From contig JANSYQ010000001.1 of the NCBI GenBank assembly GCA_024742305.1, forward strand, positions 457,851-521,850: DNA of 64,000 nt. The letters are read 5' to 3'. This DNA comes from a bacterium. GTDB lineage: Bacteria; Bacteroidota; Bacteroidia; Flavobacteriales_D; Crocinitomicaceae. Below, piece after piece: positions 1 to 9,257 of this stretch (position 1 is its first letter; each line of letters begins with the position of its first letter). The translations under genes were made by a program, and so were the position numbers. A model generated the notes under the pieces. The model did no database searches, was not told where the DNA came from, and was given only the letters and a program-made list of their open reading frames with translations.

Positions 1-1606
1 CAGAGATAGTGATACGATCCTCTGCTGGATTCGGGAATACATTTCCTTGCAGTGCATTGCTCTCATCTAACCCAACAAAAGTTTGGTGCAATACCATAGA
101 TGAAGCCGAAACTCCTGCCCATCCTGCCGTATACCATTCTCCATCTACATGAACTGGCGAAACTGGTTGTGCATCAATACTGTAGTTTGCACCGTAGTCC
201 AATGAATTATCGTACCCGAAGGAAATAGTTGCAGATTCAAACGTTTGAATACAGAATAAGTAGCGCACATTTGATTGCAATGTTACGGGTGTTTGGAAAG
301 GAACCCACGCTGGTTGATCCACGTCGTTGTCAGATGCTGGGTAATGTGTTCCAAATGAAAGTAAGTTTAGGTTTTGATACGCATCATTCGTAGTTGGGTC
401 GAAGGTGTAGTTCGGATCGTTCAAATCTACCCAACCATCGTCCCATTGGTACGCGTTCACAAAAATTTCCGCTCCTGCCAACGTATTCACTGAAGTATCG
501 GTATGTGGTGTGATGTACATTCCGTCGATCAAACCTGCTGCATTTGCTTCCTGCAACATCATACACGATTGATACTCTGTTGTTGAATTGCTTGGATAGC
601 TGTTGGCTACTCCCGTATTGTTCACTCCTCCACGCGCCAAAGAAATCCACTGGTCCGTGATTTTGAACTCTGCTGTGTACACGTTATCAAATGGGAAATC
701 GTCTGTTCCGCCAGTAGAAATTGTGTACGTTAATGTGTAATCTCCAAGATCGTACGTCGTTTCCGACCAAGCGGGGAATTCCGTTGCATTTCCAGCGAAA
801 ATAAATGCTGTATCTCCTGAGTTCAGGTTCAATGGAATCGTTTCATCGTAATAATTTCCGTTGGGTCCATCTATGGTTGCTGATACCGAAGCATTTGGCA
901 AGTCATTGATTCCGTAGTTATACACCTGAATACCTGGAGTAAAACCATCGTACATTGATTCCGTTGCAGTACCGAAAGGTGAAATCGTGAATTCTCCTTT
1001 CACTGCTCCAATATCGTCGTTGAACGCGCCTAGCTTGTTTCCAATGAACATCTCTACAGGTCCGTTCGCCATTTCAGCGACTAAAAGTGAGCCGTCTAGC
1101 TGAGAAATCATTACCGCCGGAATATTACAATCTGTTCCCAAGGCTCCGTTTAGTGGGTCTGTATTTCCCAACATTCCTATTAATCCCGGTTCGCGGTTGA
1201 CTACAATCACACCGATAGCCCCGGCTTGCTGTGCGTTATAAATTTTTTCTGAGAACCAGCACGTATTTCTGTAAACCACGGCAATTTTTCCCGTTAGATC
1301 ATTGATTACGGAATCACACGCTTCTTGTGAAATAGGATTTCCTTGCGGGTTGGTACCCGGAGTTCCGTCTTCTGCCAACATCAACTCCCCTTGAATGAAG
1401 TCTCCAGCGTTGTTAAAGTTCAAACCTCCGTTCCATGTTCCCCACGTTCCGTCGTCAGCTTCACCGGGCCATTGACCGCAGTTTGCCTGCACTGTATACT
1501 CGTAGTTACCTTGAATGGCTGCCGGCGAAATTCCGGAAACGACTACCTGAGCATTAACTGCAAGGCCCGTAGCCAAAACGGCCAGTGATAGTATTAGTTT
1601 TTTCAT
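1..1606 (-). CDS. Secreted PA-domain protein with T9SS type A sorting domain (3' end outside window)
   Basis: The reading frame opens at the ATG complement at 1606 and runs without a stop to the window edge, giving 535 visible residues. It starts with a signal peptide (MKKLILSLAVLATGLAVNAQ). Next comes a protease-associated (PA)-like domain at about residues 75-190, then a beta-rich region, and the beginning of a sorting domain with the motif FPNPAEDRITIS next to the edge. It aligns over its whole length with the neighbouring gene at 1701-3479, so about 60 C-terminal residues are missing here. The family exports such proteins through the outer membrane by T9SS. PA domains usually sit in proteases as protein-interaction modules, but no protease domain is seen. 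The molecular function is unknown. Confidence 0.85.
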   Translation of the reverse strand, partial: MKKLILSLAVLATGLAVNAQVVVSGISPAAIQGNYEYTVQANCGQWPGEADDGTWGTWNGGLNFNNAGDFIQGELMLAEDGTPGTNPQGNPISQEACDSVINDLTGKIAVVYRNTCWFSEKIYNAQQAGAIGVIVVNREPGLIGMLGNTDPLNGALGTDCNIPAVMISQLDGSLLVAEMANGPVEMFIGNKLGAFNDDIGAVKGEFTISPFGTATESMYDGFTPGIQVYNYGINDLPNASVSATIDGPNGNYYDETIPLNLNSGDTAFIFAGNATEFPAWSETTYDLGDYTLTYTISTGGTDDFPFDNVYTAEFKITDQWISLARGGVNNTGVANSYPSNSTTEYQSCMMLQEANAAGLIDGMYITPHTDTSVNTLAGAEIFVNAYQWDDGWVDLNDPNYTFDPTTNDAYQNLNLLSFGTHYPASDNDVDQPAWVPFQTPVTLQSNVRYLFCIQTFESATISFGYDNSLDYGANYSIDAQPVSPVHVDGEWYTAGWAGVSASSMVLHQTFVGLDESNALQGNVFPNPAEDRITIS

Positions 1607-1653
1607 AGTGTGTAATTATAGCTTTTGGCTAAAGTATGAAATGTAGGGGAAAC

Positions 1654-1679
1654 AAAAAAGGGAGAACCGAAGCCCTCCC
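1654..1679 (-). terminator. Rho-independent terminator of the second PA-domain gene
   Basis: Read on the minus strand, an 8-bp stem (GGGAGGGC pairing with GTTCTCCC, two G-U pairs) closes a TTCG tetraloop and is followed by six T residues. It lies between the stop of the gene at 1701-3479 and the start of the gene at 1606, so the two tandem paralogues are probably separate transcripts. Confidence 0.75.
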
Positions 1680-1700
1680 TTTGAATAACAAGTTGTTATC

Positions 1701-3479
1701 TTATTGTTTTACTACGCTGAAAGTTCCTGTTTGACCTTCGTTTGTAGTTACGTTGATTACGTAAACTCCTGAATCAAATCCGTTGATGTTCACTGTAGCT
1801 TGTCCGTTCTCCAAAGTAACTGGAGCGCTGAATACAACTTTTCCTGTTACGTCAACGATTTCCATGTTAGCATCTCCTGAAGCGTTTACTGATACCGTTA
1901 CGTGATCATTCGCAGGGTTAGGGAATGCAGAACCTTGCAAGATTGCTGGATCTACCATACCTGCGTAAGTTTGAGTCAATGCCATTGAAGGAGCAGATGA
2001 ACCGTTCCATCCTGCTACGTACCAAGTTCCATCTGTATTTACAGGAGAAACTGGCTGAGCGAAGATGCTGTAGTTCGCTCCGTAATCCAATCCGTTGTCA
2101 TATCCAAATGATACTACGTCTGGAGAGAATGTTTGAGCACAGAACAAGTAACGAACGTCGTTCTGAAGTGTAATTGCCGTTTGGAACTGCACCCATGATG
2201 GCTGATCAACGTCGTTGTCAGATGCTGGATAGTACGTTCCGAACGTTAGCAAGTTCAAGTTGTTGAATGCATTCGTTGTGGTTGCTGCGAAATCGTAGTT
2301 TGGATCGTTCAAATCAACCCAACCATCATCCCACTGGTATGCGTTCACGAAGATTTCTTGTCCAGCGTAAACGTTCACAGATGTATCTGCATGTCCTACG
2401 ATCCACATACCGTCTACGATCATTCCGTTCATGCTTGGTTCTTGCACCATCCAACAAGACTGGTACTCTGTTGTTGCGTTTGATGGGTAGTTGCTGTACG
2501 TTGGTGTTACTCCAACATCCAAACGAGAAGCAGAAAGGATATCATCATTAATAGAGAACTCTGCAGTGTACACGTTGTCGAACGGGAAGTCGTCTGCTAC
2601 CCCTGCATCAAGCGTATACGTTAGCGTATAGTTTCCTAAATCGTATGAAGTTTCAGTCCAAGCTGGGAATTCTGTTGCGTTTCCTGGGAACGGGAACACA
2701 GTATCTCCTGAAAGAGCGTTGAAGTTCAACGTTTCAGTGTAGTAGTTTCCAGCAGGACCATCGATTGTTGCGGTGATAGTTGCGTTTGGCAAATCATTAA
2801 TCCCGTAGTTGTAAGCTTGCAAACCAGGCGTAAACCCATCGAACAACTGAACGTTGTTTCCTCCGTAAGGAGCGATAAGGAACTCTCCTTTAACTGCACC
2901 GAAATCGTTCGGGAACGCACCAATTTTGTTACCAATGAACATTTCTACTGGTCCGTTTGCCATTTCGCTGATCAAAGCGGCCCCGTCAATGCTAGAGATA
3001 AATACCGCTGGAATTTCCACTTGGATTCCCTCTACGGCATCGCCCAACATTCCAAGTAGTGCATCTTCACGGTTCACAATAATTGCTGCAACAGCACCAG
3101 CGTTCTGAGCGTTCAACAATTTTGTTGTAAAGTTACATGAGTTACGGTAGATAACCGCGATGAAGCTAGTAAGGTCATTGATGATAGAATCACATCCTTC
3201 TTGCGAAATTGGGTTACCCTGAGGGTTAGTTCCTGGAGTTCCATCCTCAACCAATCTCAATGTATCTTGAATAAAAGTTCCAGCTACGTTGAAATCAAGG
3301 TTGTTCAATACACCCCAAGTTCCGTCATCGGTTTCACCGGGCCACGCACCACAGTTTGCCTGTGTCGTGAAATCATAATTTCCCTGAATAGCGGCTGGGC
3401 TTACTCCGGCTACCACCACTTGGCCGTAAACCGTGAAACCTGTAACCACCGCTACAAGCGAGAGTAGAAGTTTTTTCAT
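1701..3479 (-). CDS. Secreted PA-domain protein with T9SS type A sorting domain
   Basis: This 592-residue protein has a signal peptide (MKKLLLSLVAVVTGFTVYGQ), a PA-like domain at about residues 80-190 (ending near EMANGPVEMFIGN), a central beta-rich part of roughly 310 residues, and a C-terminal type A sorting domain that opens with FPNPANDHVTVS and ends in VVKQ. It is a close paralogue of the truncated gene on its left; the match covers all domains. A T9SS cargo of this type is expected on the cell surface or released. No catalytic motif of a protease is visible, although PA domains are typical of subtilases and Zn-peptidases. The gene has its own terminator downstream. Function is unassigned; secretion route is well supported. 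Confidence 0.9.
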   Translation of the reverse strand: MKKLLLSLVAVVTGFTVYGQVVVAGVSPAAIQGNYDFTTQANCGAWPGETDDGTWGVLNNLDFNVAGTFIQDTLRLVEDGTPGTNPQGNPISQEGCDSIINDLTSFIAVIYRNSCNFTTKLLNAQNAGAVAAIIVNREDALLGMLGDAVEGIQVEIPAVFISSIDGAALISEMANGPVEMFIGNKIGAFPNDFGAVKGEFLIAPYGGNNVQLFDGFTPGLQAYNYGINDLPNATITATIDGPAGNYYTETLNFNALSGDTVFPFPGNATEFPAWTETSYDLGNYTLTYTLDAGVADDFPFDNVYTAEFSINDDILSASRLDVGVTPTYSNYPSNATTEYQSCWMVQEPSMNGMIVDGMWIVGHADTSVNVYAGQEIFVNAYQWDDGWVDLNDPNYDFAATTTNAFNNLNLLTFGTYYPASDNDVDQPSWVQFQTAITLQNDVRYLFCAQTFSPDVVSFGYDNGLDYGANYSIFAQPVSPVNTDGTWYVAGWNGSSAPSMALTQTYAGMVDPAILQGSAFPNPANDHVTVSVNASGDANMEIVDVTGKVVFSAPVTLENGQATVNINGFDSGVYVINVTTNEGQTGTFSVVKQ

Positions 3480-3583
3480 AAGTTCTAAATTTTAGATATT
3501 CTGTACCGTAAAAGTACGAAGGAAAGGCTTATATGGTTGGGGTTAGTGTAAATTTCTTTCACACAGAATTAGTCTTAACCTAC

Positions 3584-4891
3584 TTATTGTTTGATAAATC
3601 GAGCCAGCTTTTGGTTTCCTGAAACAAACGTAGCTGAAATGAAGTAGTGTCCGGGGTGGAGCATACTTATATCTATCTGCTGTTCACTATTGGTAGGATT
3701 GAATTCAATCGCGTTCACCTCTCGCCCTTGAGCATCGGAAATAATTACCTTAATGGGATTTGCAGCATCCGTTTTTAAGTATAAATCTGTTCCTGCCGGG
3801 CTTGGATAGCAAACAACTGATTCAAAAAGAGCTTCTTTTTCCATTTCACCAACACCTGTTACAAGGTTGAACCTTGGAGCAACGGCAGGAACCATAGTAG
3901 GTTCAACGAGTTCCCAATCGCTATTAGATTGTATTACGCCAATAGGTTGCTTTATTTCGTTAAAGTTTGTCTGAAAGCTAGTTGTGGTATCAAATCCGAA
4001 CTTAACTGGGTCTTCAAAAGTCTGTGCACATATTAAGTACCGTGTAAAATCATTTTGGATCACAATTGATTGCAGTGATACCGAAATGGTACTATCATTT
4101 TCATCATCGCTAGAAGGATAATATGTTCCAAAACCAAGAAGCTGAAGGTTTTGAAAAGCTCCATTAACAGATTGAAAGGATGAATCGTCGATGTTTTGCC
4201 ATGAATCTGACCAATCAAACACATTTATGAAAATCTCTGCTCCTGCAATAGTTTCTCCTGAATCCACATGAGGAACAATGTCCACATGCGTCATTTGGTA
4301 AGGGTACGGATTACTCACAAAAAACGCTTCGTTGGAATCTTCCCATACTACACATGCTTGATAGGATACAGCACTGCTGGGTTTGGGATAAATTTGGTGG
4401 AGGCGTTGTTCATTGGGCTGAATTCCGGATGGAGCAATGGTGTGATATTCACTATTCCATAAAATGAACGGTAACACCAACGAGTCGTTTGACGTGTTTT
4501 GGTCATTCTCAATTTGAACCCGATATATTAACTCATAGTCTCCAAAGTTCACGGAATTAGGTGCAAAACTGAATGGAGAGAACTCATTGCTTTCCCCTTG
4601 AAATATTCGAATGGAATCGCCAGCATTAATTGTTAATGGACCAATTGCATCTTGAAAGTTAAATCCATTGGAGCTAGTTATACTCACCGATATGTAGACG
4701 CTATCCTGATTTGCTGTTCCGTAATTGTAGAATGTTCCACCAATAGGAAACCCATCAAACATTTTGTGAAAGTCCGTACTCAATGGCGGAACGAGAACGT
4801 CATGTTTTGTGAATCCTAAATCATTATTCAGTTGAGCGAAAAGTGGCGAGAGGCATGTAAAGCAAAGAAGCAGCGTAGTGATTTGTTTCAT
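3584..4891 (-). CDS. Secreted T9SS protein, shortened paralogue without PA domain
   Basis: The 435-residue product starts with a signal peptide (MKQITTLLLCFTCLSPLFAQ) and ends with a type A sorting domain (CYPSPAGTDLYLK to ARFIKQ). Its central part resembles the second half of the two upstream paralogues: compare AGAEIFINVFDWSDSWQN and LGFGTYYPSSDDENDS here with AGQEIFVNAYQWDDGWVD and LTFGTYYPASDNDVDQ in the neighbour. The PA domain of roughly 110 residues is absent. Sequence identity is clearly lower than between the other two copies, so this is an older or faster-diverging member. Cell-surface or extracellular location is inferred from the signals. No enzyme motif was recognised. Confidence 0.88.
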   Translation of the reverse strand: MKQITTLLLCFTCLSPLFAQLNNDLGFTKHDVLVPPLSTDFHKMFDGFPIGGTFYNYGTANQDSVYISVSITSSNGFNFQDAIGPLTINAGDSIRIFQGESNEFSPFSFAPNSVNFGDYELIYRVQIENDQNTSNDSLVLPFILWNSEYHTIAPSGIQPNEQRLHQIYPKPSSAVSYQACVVWEDSNEAFFVSNPYPYQMTHVDIVPHVDSGETIAGAEIFINVFDWSDSWQNIDDSSFQSVNGAFQNLQLLGFGTYYPSSDDENDSTISVSLQSIVIQNDFTRYLICAQTFEDPVKFGFDTTTSFQTNFNEIKQPIGVIQSNSDWELVEPTMVPAVAPRFNLVTGVGEMEKEALFESVVCYPSPAGTDLYLKTDAANPIKVIISDAQGREVNAIEFNPTNSEQQIDISMLHPGHYFISATFVSGNQKLARFIKQ

Positions 4892-4923
4892 AAGGATACA
4901 ACGCGAGAGAAAACGATTTGGTT

Positions 4924-4954
4924 GGAAACAAGAAGAGCCCTCTTTCGAGAGCTC
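4924..4954 (-). terminator. Possible terminator after the sdh operon
   Basis: On the minus strand GAGCTCTC pairs with GAGGGCTC around a GAAA tetraloop, 26 nt after the sdhB stop codon, followed by the T-rich tail TTCTTGTTT. The stem is good but the T tail is interrupted. Confidence 0.55.
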
Positions 4955-4979
4955 ATCCTGACTATTTCGGTACTTTCAA

Positions 4980-5729
4980 TTATTCTCCAGTCACCGATGC
5001 CTTTAAATATTCTCTGTTCATTCGAGCGATGTTCTCCAAAGAAATCTCTTTTGGACATTCTACCGAACAAGCTCCTGTATTTGTACAGTTTCCGAAGCCT
5101 TCTTTGTCCATTTGCTCTACCATGTTCAATACACGGCGTTTTGCCTCAACTTTACCTTGTGGAAGTAATGCAAACTGTGATACCTTCGCTGATACGAAAA
5201 GCATTGCTGAGGCGTTTTTACACGCCGCTACACAGGCTCCACACCCAATACACGTTGCAGCATCGAATGCCTTGTCTGCATCTGCTTTAGGAATTGGAAT
5301 GGCGTTAGCATCTTGCGTATTTCCGGATGTTCCCACAGAAACGAACCCTCCAGCGTGCTGAATACGATCAAACGCTGAGCGGTCCACCACCAAATCCTTG
5401 ATTACTGGGAACCCTTTCGCTCTCCAAGGCTCGATGTAAATCGTGTCGCCATCGTTGAAGCTACGCATGTGCAATTGACATGTGGTAACGGCTCTATCTG
5501 GTCCGTGTGGCTGTCCGTTGATGTGCATTGAACAGCTACCACAAATACCCTCACGACAATCGTGATCGAACGCCACTGGCTCTTCTCCCTGAGCAATCAA
5601 CTGCTCATTCAAAACATCCATCATCTCCAAGAAGGACATGTGCTCTGAAACGTTATCAAGTTGATACGTTTTGATTCCTCCTTTATCGTTTGCGTCCTTT
5701 TGACGCCAAATTTTCAAAGTTAACTTCAT
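4980..5729 (-). CDS. sdhB: Succinate dehydrogenase/fumarate reductase iron-sulfur subunit
   Basis: The 249-residue protein carries electrons from the flavin of SdhA to quinone at the inner face of the cytoplasmic membrane (TCA cycle complex II). The [2Fe-2S] ligands are C58, C63, C66 and C84. The second half has two further cysteine clusters: [11 protein letters not shown] at 160-170, and C215, C221 and C225 in the [13 protein letters not shown] segment, as expected for the [4Fe-4S] and [3Fe-4S] centres. Length and motif spacing fit the Bacteroidota/epsilon-type family. It is the last gene of a three-gene operon, 7 nt behind sdhA. The ATG at 5729 gives the normal N-terminus. Confidence 0.96.
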   Translation of the reverse strand: MKLTLKIWRQKDANDKGGIKTYQLDNVSEHMSFLEMMDVLNEQLIAQGEEPVAFDHDCREGICGSCSMHINGQPHGPDRAVTTCQLHMRSFNDGDTIYIEPWRAKGFPVIKDLVVDRSAFDRIQHAGGFVSVGTSGNTQDANAIPIPKADADKAFDAATCIGCGACVAACKNASAMLFVSAKVSQFALLPQGKVEAKRRVLNMVEQMDKEGFGNCTNTGACSVECPKEISLENIARMNREYLKASVTGE

Positions 5730-5736
5730 CTCGTTC

Positions 5737-7752
5737 TTATTTGTACGAGCGCTGTTTCAGCTCAATATCGTTAAACGTTAATTCTTCTTTGTGCAGTTTC
5801 GCGTTGCTTGGGTCTCCTGTCCATTCCCATGCGGCGACGTAAGCGAAGTTTTTGTCGTCTCGTTTTGCTTCTCCTTTCTGAGGCCCGTCTTCTTCGGCGG
5901 ATTCTTCGCGGAAGTGACCTCCACAAGATTCAGTACGGTGCAATGCATCATGGGCGAAAAGTTCTCCTAATTCAAGGAAGTCTGCTACACGCGCAGCTTT
6001 CTCCAGTTCAGGGTTGAGCTCATACATTCCTCCTGGAACGAATACGTCTTTGTAGAACTCTTCACGAATTTGTTGAATTTCAGCTATGGCTTCTTTCAAC
6101 CCTTGTTCGTTACGTGACATTCCAACTTTGTCCCACATTACTTTTCCAAGACGGCGGTGGAAATGATCCACTGATTTCGATCCCTTGTTATTGATGAAAC
6201 CTTCCAATCGTTCTTTTACTGCATTTTCCGCCTCAACAAACTCAGGTGAATCGGTCGGGATGGCACCCGTACGGATATCGTCTGCTAGGTAATCTCCAAT
6301 AGTATATGGAAGTACAAAGTATCCGTCTGCCAATCCTTGCATCAACGCGGATGCTCCCAATCGGTTCGCTCCGTGGTCAGAGAAGTTCGCCTCTCCGGCC
6401 GCGTAACAACCAGGAATGGTGGTCATTAGGTTGTAATCTACCCAAACACCTCCCATGGTGTAGTGTACCGCAGGATAAATCATCATCGGTGTTTTGTATG
6501 GATTGTCGTCTGTAATCTTCTGATACATTTGGAACAAGTTCCCGTATTTCGCTTCGATTACGCCTTCACCAAGCTCTCGAACGCGCTCATCAGATGCATT
6601 CGGTTCTCCCTCAACTGTTGCTTTTTCTCGACCATAGCGCATAATTGCCGCATCGAAGTCCAAATAAACAGCTTCACCGGTTTCATTTACTCCAAACCCT
6701 GCATCACAACGCTCTTTGGCTGCACGGGAAGCAACGTCACGTGGGACGAGGTTACCAAATGCTGGATAACGTCGCTCCAGGTAATAATCGCGCTCGTCTT
6801 CGGAAAGGTCGGTTGGTTTTTTGGTTCCTTTACGTATAGCCTCCACATCTTCCATGTTTTTTGGCACCCAAATTCGTCCGTCATTACGCAAAGACTCTGA
6901 CATCAAGGTCAATTTCGATTGGTAATCACCGGAGCGTGGAATACACGTTGGGTGAATTTGCGTGTAACATGGATTTGCGAAGAAGGCTCCTTTTTTGTGC
7001 ACGCGCCATGCGGCTGTAACGTTGGATCCCATCGCGTTTGTAGAAAGGAAGAACACGTTTCCGTAACCTCCGGAAGCAATTACTACTGCGTGAGCAGAGT
7101 GACGTTCAATTTCACCAGTCACCAAGTTACGTGCGATAATTCCACGTGCCTTACCGTCCACTTTTACGAGTTCAAGCATTTCGTGGCGGTTGTACATCTT
7201 GATTTTCCCTTTACCAATTTGGCGGTTCATGGCAGAGTATGCACCCAACAGCAATTGCTGTCCGGTTTGTCCTTTGGCGTAGAACGTACGGGAAACCAAT
7301 ACACCACCAAAAGAACGGTTGTCCAAAAGACCTCCATACTCACGTGCGAAAGGAACTCCTTGTGCCACACATTGGTCGATAATGTTAGCCGAAACTTCCG
7401 CCAAACGGTAAACGTTGGCTTCGCGTGATCGGTAATCTCCACCTTTCACAGTGTCGTAGAACAAGCGGTAAACCGAGTCACCATCGTTCTGATAATTCTT
7501 CGCCGCGTTGATTCCCCCTTGTGCTGCAATGGAGTGCGCACGACGTGGGGAGTCTTGAAAACAAAATGCTTTTACGTTGTATCCCATTTCGGCAAGAGAA
7601 GCGGAAGCAGAGCCTCCAGCCAATCCTGTACCGACAACAATAACGTCAATCAAACGTTTGTTTGCTGGGTTAACAAGGTTGATTTTGTTTTTATGATTTG
7701 TCCATTTGTCCTTAATTGGACCTTCTGGAATTTTTGCATCTAATACTGACAT
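5737..7752 (-). CDS. sdhA: Succinate dehydrogenase/fumarate reductase flavoprotein subunit
   Basis: The 671-residue flavoprotein oxidises succinate to fumarate (or the reverse). The dinucleotide-binding motif [11 protein letters not shown] lies at residues 41-51. H73 in AHSIAAQGG is in the position of the histidine that binds FAD covalently. HPTCIP and the C-terminal [11 protein letters not shown] segment are conserved family features. The length is typical for the large Bacteroidota form (about 660-670). The gene starts 21 nt after the sdhC stop and ends 7 nt before sdhB, so the three are one transcript with a promoter ahead of sdhC. Direction in vivo (dehydrogenase versus reductase) cannot be told from sequence. 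Confidence 0.97.
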   Translation of the reverse strand: MSVLDAKIPEGPIKDKWTNHKNKINLVNPANKRLIDVIVVGTGLAGGSASASLAEMGYNVKAFCFQDSPRRAHSIAAQGGINAAKNYQNDGDSVYRLFYDTVKGGDYRSREANVYRLAEVSANIIDQCVAQGVPFAREYGGLLDNRSFGGVLVSRTFYAKGQTGQQLLLGAYSAMNRQIGKGKIKMYNRHEMLELVKVDGKARGIIARNLVTGEIERHSAHAVVIASGGYGNVFFLSTNAMGSNVTAAWRVHKKGAFFANPCYTQIHPTCIPRSGDYQSKLTLMSESLRNDGRIWVPKNMEDVEAIRKGTKKPTDLSEDERDYYLERRYPAFGNLVPRDVASRAAKERCDAGFGVNETGEAVYLDFDAAIMRYGREKATVEGEPNASDERVRELGEGVIEAKYGNLFQMYQKITDDNPYKTPMMIYPAVHYTMGGVWVDYNLMTTIPGCYAAGEANFSDHGANRLGASALMQGLADGYFVLPYTIGDYLADDIRTGAIPTDSPEFVEAENAVKERLEGFINNKGSKSVDHFHRRLGKVMWDKVGMSRNEQGLKEAIAEIQQIREEFYKDVFVPGGMYELNPELEKAARVADFLELGELFAHDALHRTESCGGHFREESAEEDGPQKGEAKRDDKNFAYVAAWEWTGDPSNAKLHKEELTFNDIELKQRSYK

Positions 7753-7773
7753 ATTCTCGAGTATTTCTAAGTT

Positions 7774-8697
7774 CTATTTCGTTAGGAAAATAATCACTGG
7801 GATCACCGCAAATCCAAGAGGAATCAATACGGAGAATGCCTTTCCAAATCCACTAAGTAGTGGTGTATATTTCTCGTTGTTCAAGCCAAGCGTTTGGAAT
7901 GCGGATGCGAATCCGTGCCAAAGGTGAAACCCTAGTACTGCCATGGCTAGCACGTACAATATCACCGCTAACCAAGCAAACTCGTTTGCTGGAAGGTCCG
8001 CTTCGTTTTCTTTATCATGTCCAAAGAACGCCAATGTAAGCGAGTGCAAATCTTTGTACCCTTCACCTACTTTTAGTTCACTGCGTGTATCGTAGAATTC
8101 CGTTTCGTTACGAATTTCACCACTCGCCTTTCTTCCTTCTTGATCCTCGAAAGCTTTCACAGACAAGTAATCGCCTTTTGTTGTGAGATAATAGCTCGAA
8201 GTGTCGTAATACATGGTGGTGGTTCCTTGTGCATCGATCACTTGCTCTTGCTCTGTTGTGCGCTCTACTTTGTGCAGCGGCATCTCTTCGAAGTGCATTT
8301 TTGCCCAAAAGTTGGCCATGTGCATGATGATGAACACTAAAATTGCCGTTCCTAAGATCGCCATGTAGCGAGACGGAAGCTGTGTGTTTCGCTCCGGCTT
8401 GTTGTAGGCGTAGTTCACTGGACGTGCCTTTTTGTTTTGAATGGTCAACAAGAAGCCATCAATCGCATGGAACAAGATTGAGAAGTACGTTAGGTACGAT
8501 AGAATCTTGATAAACGGATTGTGGGTCATGAAATAGGCGTACTCATTGAACGCTTGTTTTCCCTCTTCACCTGTGATGAAAATCAACTGGAGGTTACCGA
8601 GAAGGTGTCCAACGAGAAAGAGGCACAAGAACAGTCCCGTGAGGGCCATCCACCACTTTTTCGCTATGGAAGATTTGAGAATCGCTGATTTGCTCAT
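7774..8697 (-). CDS. sdhC: Succinate dehydrogenase cytochrome b subunit, with an extra central loop
   Basis: This membrane anchor holds the haem groups and quinone site of complex II. Five hydrophobic helices are visible at about residues 15-40, 60-85, 110-132, 238-262 and 283-305, with histidines in the expected helices (H31, H77, H126, H258, H261). The family in flavobacteria is usually about 220-230 residues, from my memory of the family. Here the protein has 307 because a hydrophilic stretch of about 70 residues (roughly 141-212) sits between the third and fourth helices. That stretch is polar, rich in Tyr, Thr, Glu and Lys, and in frame. The gene is first in the operon; a -7-like box lies 36 nt upstream. 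Confidence 0.93.
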   Translation of the reverse strand: MSKSAILKSSIAKKWWMALTGLFLCLFLVGHLLGNLQLIFITGEEGKQAFNEYAYFMTHNPFIKILSYLTYFSILFHAIDGFLLTIQNKKARPVNYAYNKPERNTQLPSRYMAILGTAILVFIIMHMANFWAKMHFEEMPLHKVERTTEQEQVIDAQGTTTMYYDTSSYYLTTKGDYLSVKAFEDQEGRKASGEIRNETEFYDTRSELKVGEGYKDLHSLTLAFFGHDKENEADLPANEFAWLAVILYVLAMAVLGFHLWHGFASAFQTLGLNNEKYTPLLSGFGKAFSVLIPLGFAVIPVIIFLTK

Positions 8698-8732
8698 TTT
8701 ACCGATTTATCTTTAAAATAATGTGACGCTTA

Positions 8733-8740
8733 CAAATTTA
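8733..8740 (-). promoter_or_regulatory. -7 element of the sdhCAB promoter
   Basis: The minus strand reads TAAATTTG, a perfect match to the Bacteroidota -7 consensus TAnnTTTG, giving an expected 5' leader of about 30 nt before the sdhC ATG. No convincing -33 TTG was found at normal spacing. Confidence 0.6.
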
Positions 8741-8864
8741 ACAGTTCGTTGACTTTGTTGGGAGATTCGGCCTTATTTAGATTCTGTTTAAATAAGAAGG
8801 AGAAAGATGTAACAAATCTCCGCGGAAAACGTTATGCGTGCAGAACTGTTTTAAATCTCCTGTT

Positions 8865-9206
8865 ATGCATTATTTCTTGCTTATTGCGCTTTTGGGCGCA
8901 TCGCTCTCCAGCTACGCACAATCTTCTGATAATGAAATACTTCAAGTTGCTCAACTTCGTGCCGACTGCGTAGAAAGGTCGCTCTGTAGCGTTGAAGTTT
9001 ACCCAAATCCATCTACAGGACCGGTGCATGTTGACGCTCCCAAAGGGGCTTCTTGTATGGTTTATTCCTCCTCAGGAACCTACGTTGGAACGTGGGAAGT
9101 TGGCGAGAACGGACTCGATTTGGTAGATCTTCCTTCTGGAATTTTCATCGCTGCGGTGACCTACAATGGCATCAAACACACTTCGAGAATTGTGATTTTG
9201 GATTAA
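8865..9206 (+). CDS. Mini secreted protein consisting almost only of a T9SS sorting domain
   Basis: With the start at 8865 the product has 113 residues and begins directly with a signal peptide (MHYFLLIALLGASLSSYAQ). An in-frame ATG 27 nt further upstream would put a poor leader before it, so I prefer 8865. After cleavage about 94 residues remain, and the last 70 form a type A sorting domain: VYPNPSTGPVHV, then beta-strand pattern, LPSGIFIAAV and a basic end before VILD. Only about 25 residues, including two cysteines, lie between signal peptide and sorting domain. It could be a decayed remnant of a larger cargo or a genuine short surface peptide. It stands alone, divergent from sdhC. Function unknown. 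Confidence 0.7.
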   Translation: MHYFLLIALLGASLSSYAQSSDNEILQVAQLRADCVERSLCSVEVYPNPSTGPVHVDAPKGASCMVYSSSGTYVGTWEVGENGLDLVDLPSGIFIAAVTYNGIKHTSRIVILD

Positions 9207-9245
9207 GACTTAAGTAAAATCATTTTTTTCTGATCGTTGTCGTTG

Positions 9246-9253
9246 TATCTTCG
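9246..9253 (+). promoter_or_regulatory. -7-like element abutting the dehydrogenase ATG
   Basis: TATCTTCG (7 of 8 to TAnnTTTG) ends 4 nt before the ATG at 9258. If used, transcription would start at or next to the start codon, giving a leaderless mRNA. Confidence 0.5.
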
Positions 9254-9257
9254 GGGT

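Noticed and set aside
4832..5290. Plus-strand frame of 152 codons across the sdhB end
   Set aside because: It is antisense to sdhB and to the upstream secreted-protein gene start; no promoter or family match.
6919..7428. Open frame of 169 codons on the plus strand inside sdhA
   Set aside because: It lies fully antisense to sdhA, has no family resemblance, and its composition follows the codon pattern of the opposite strand.
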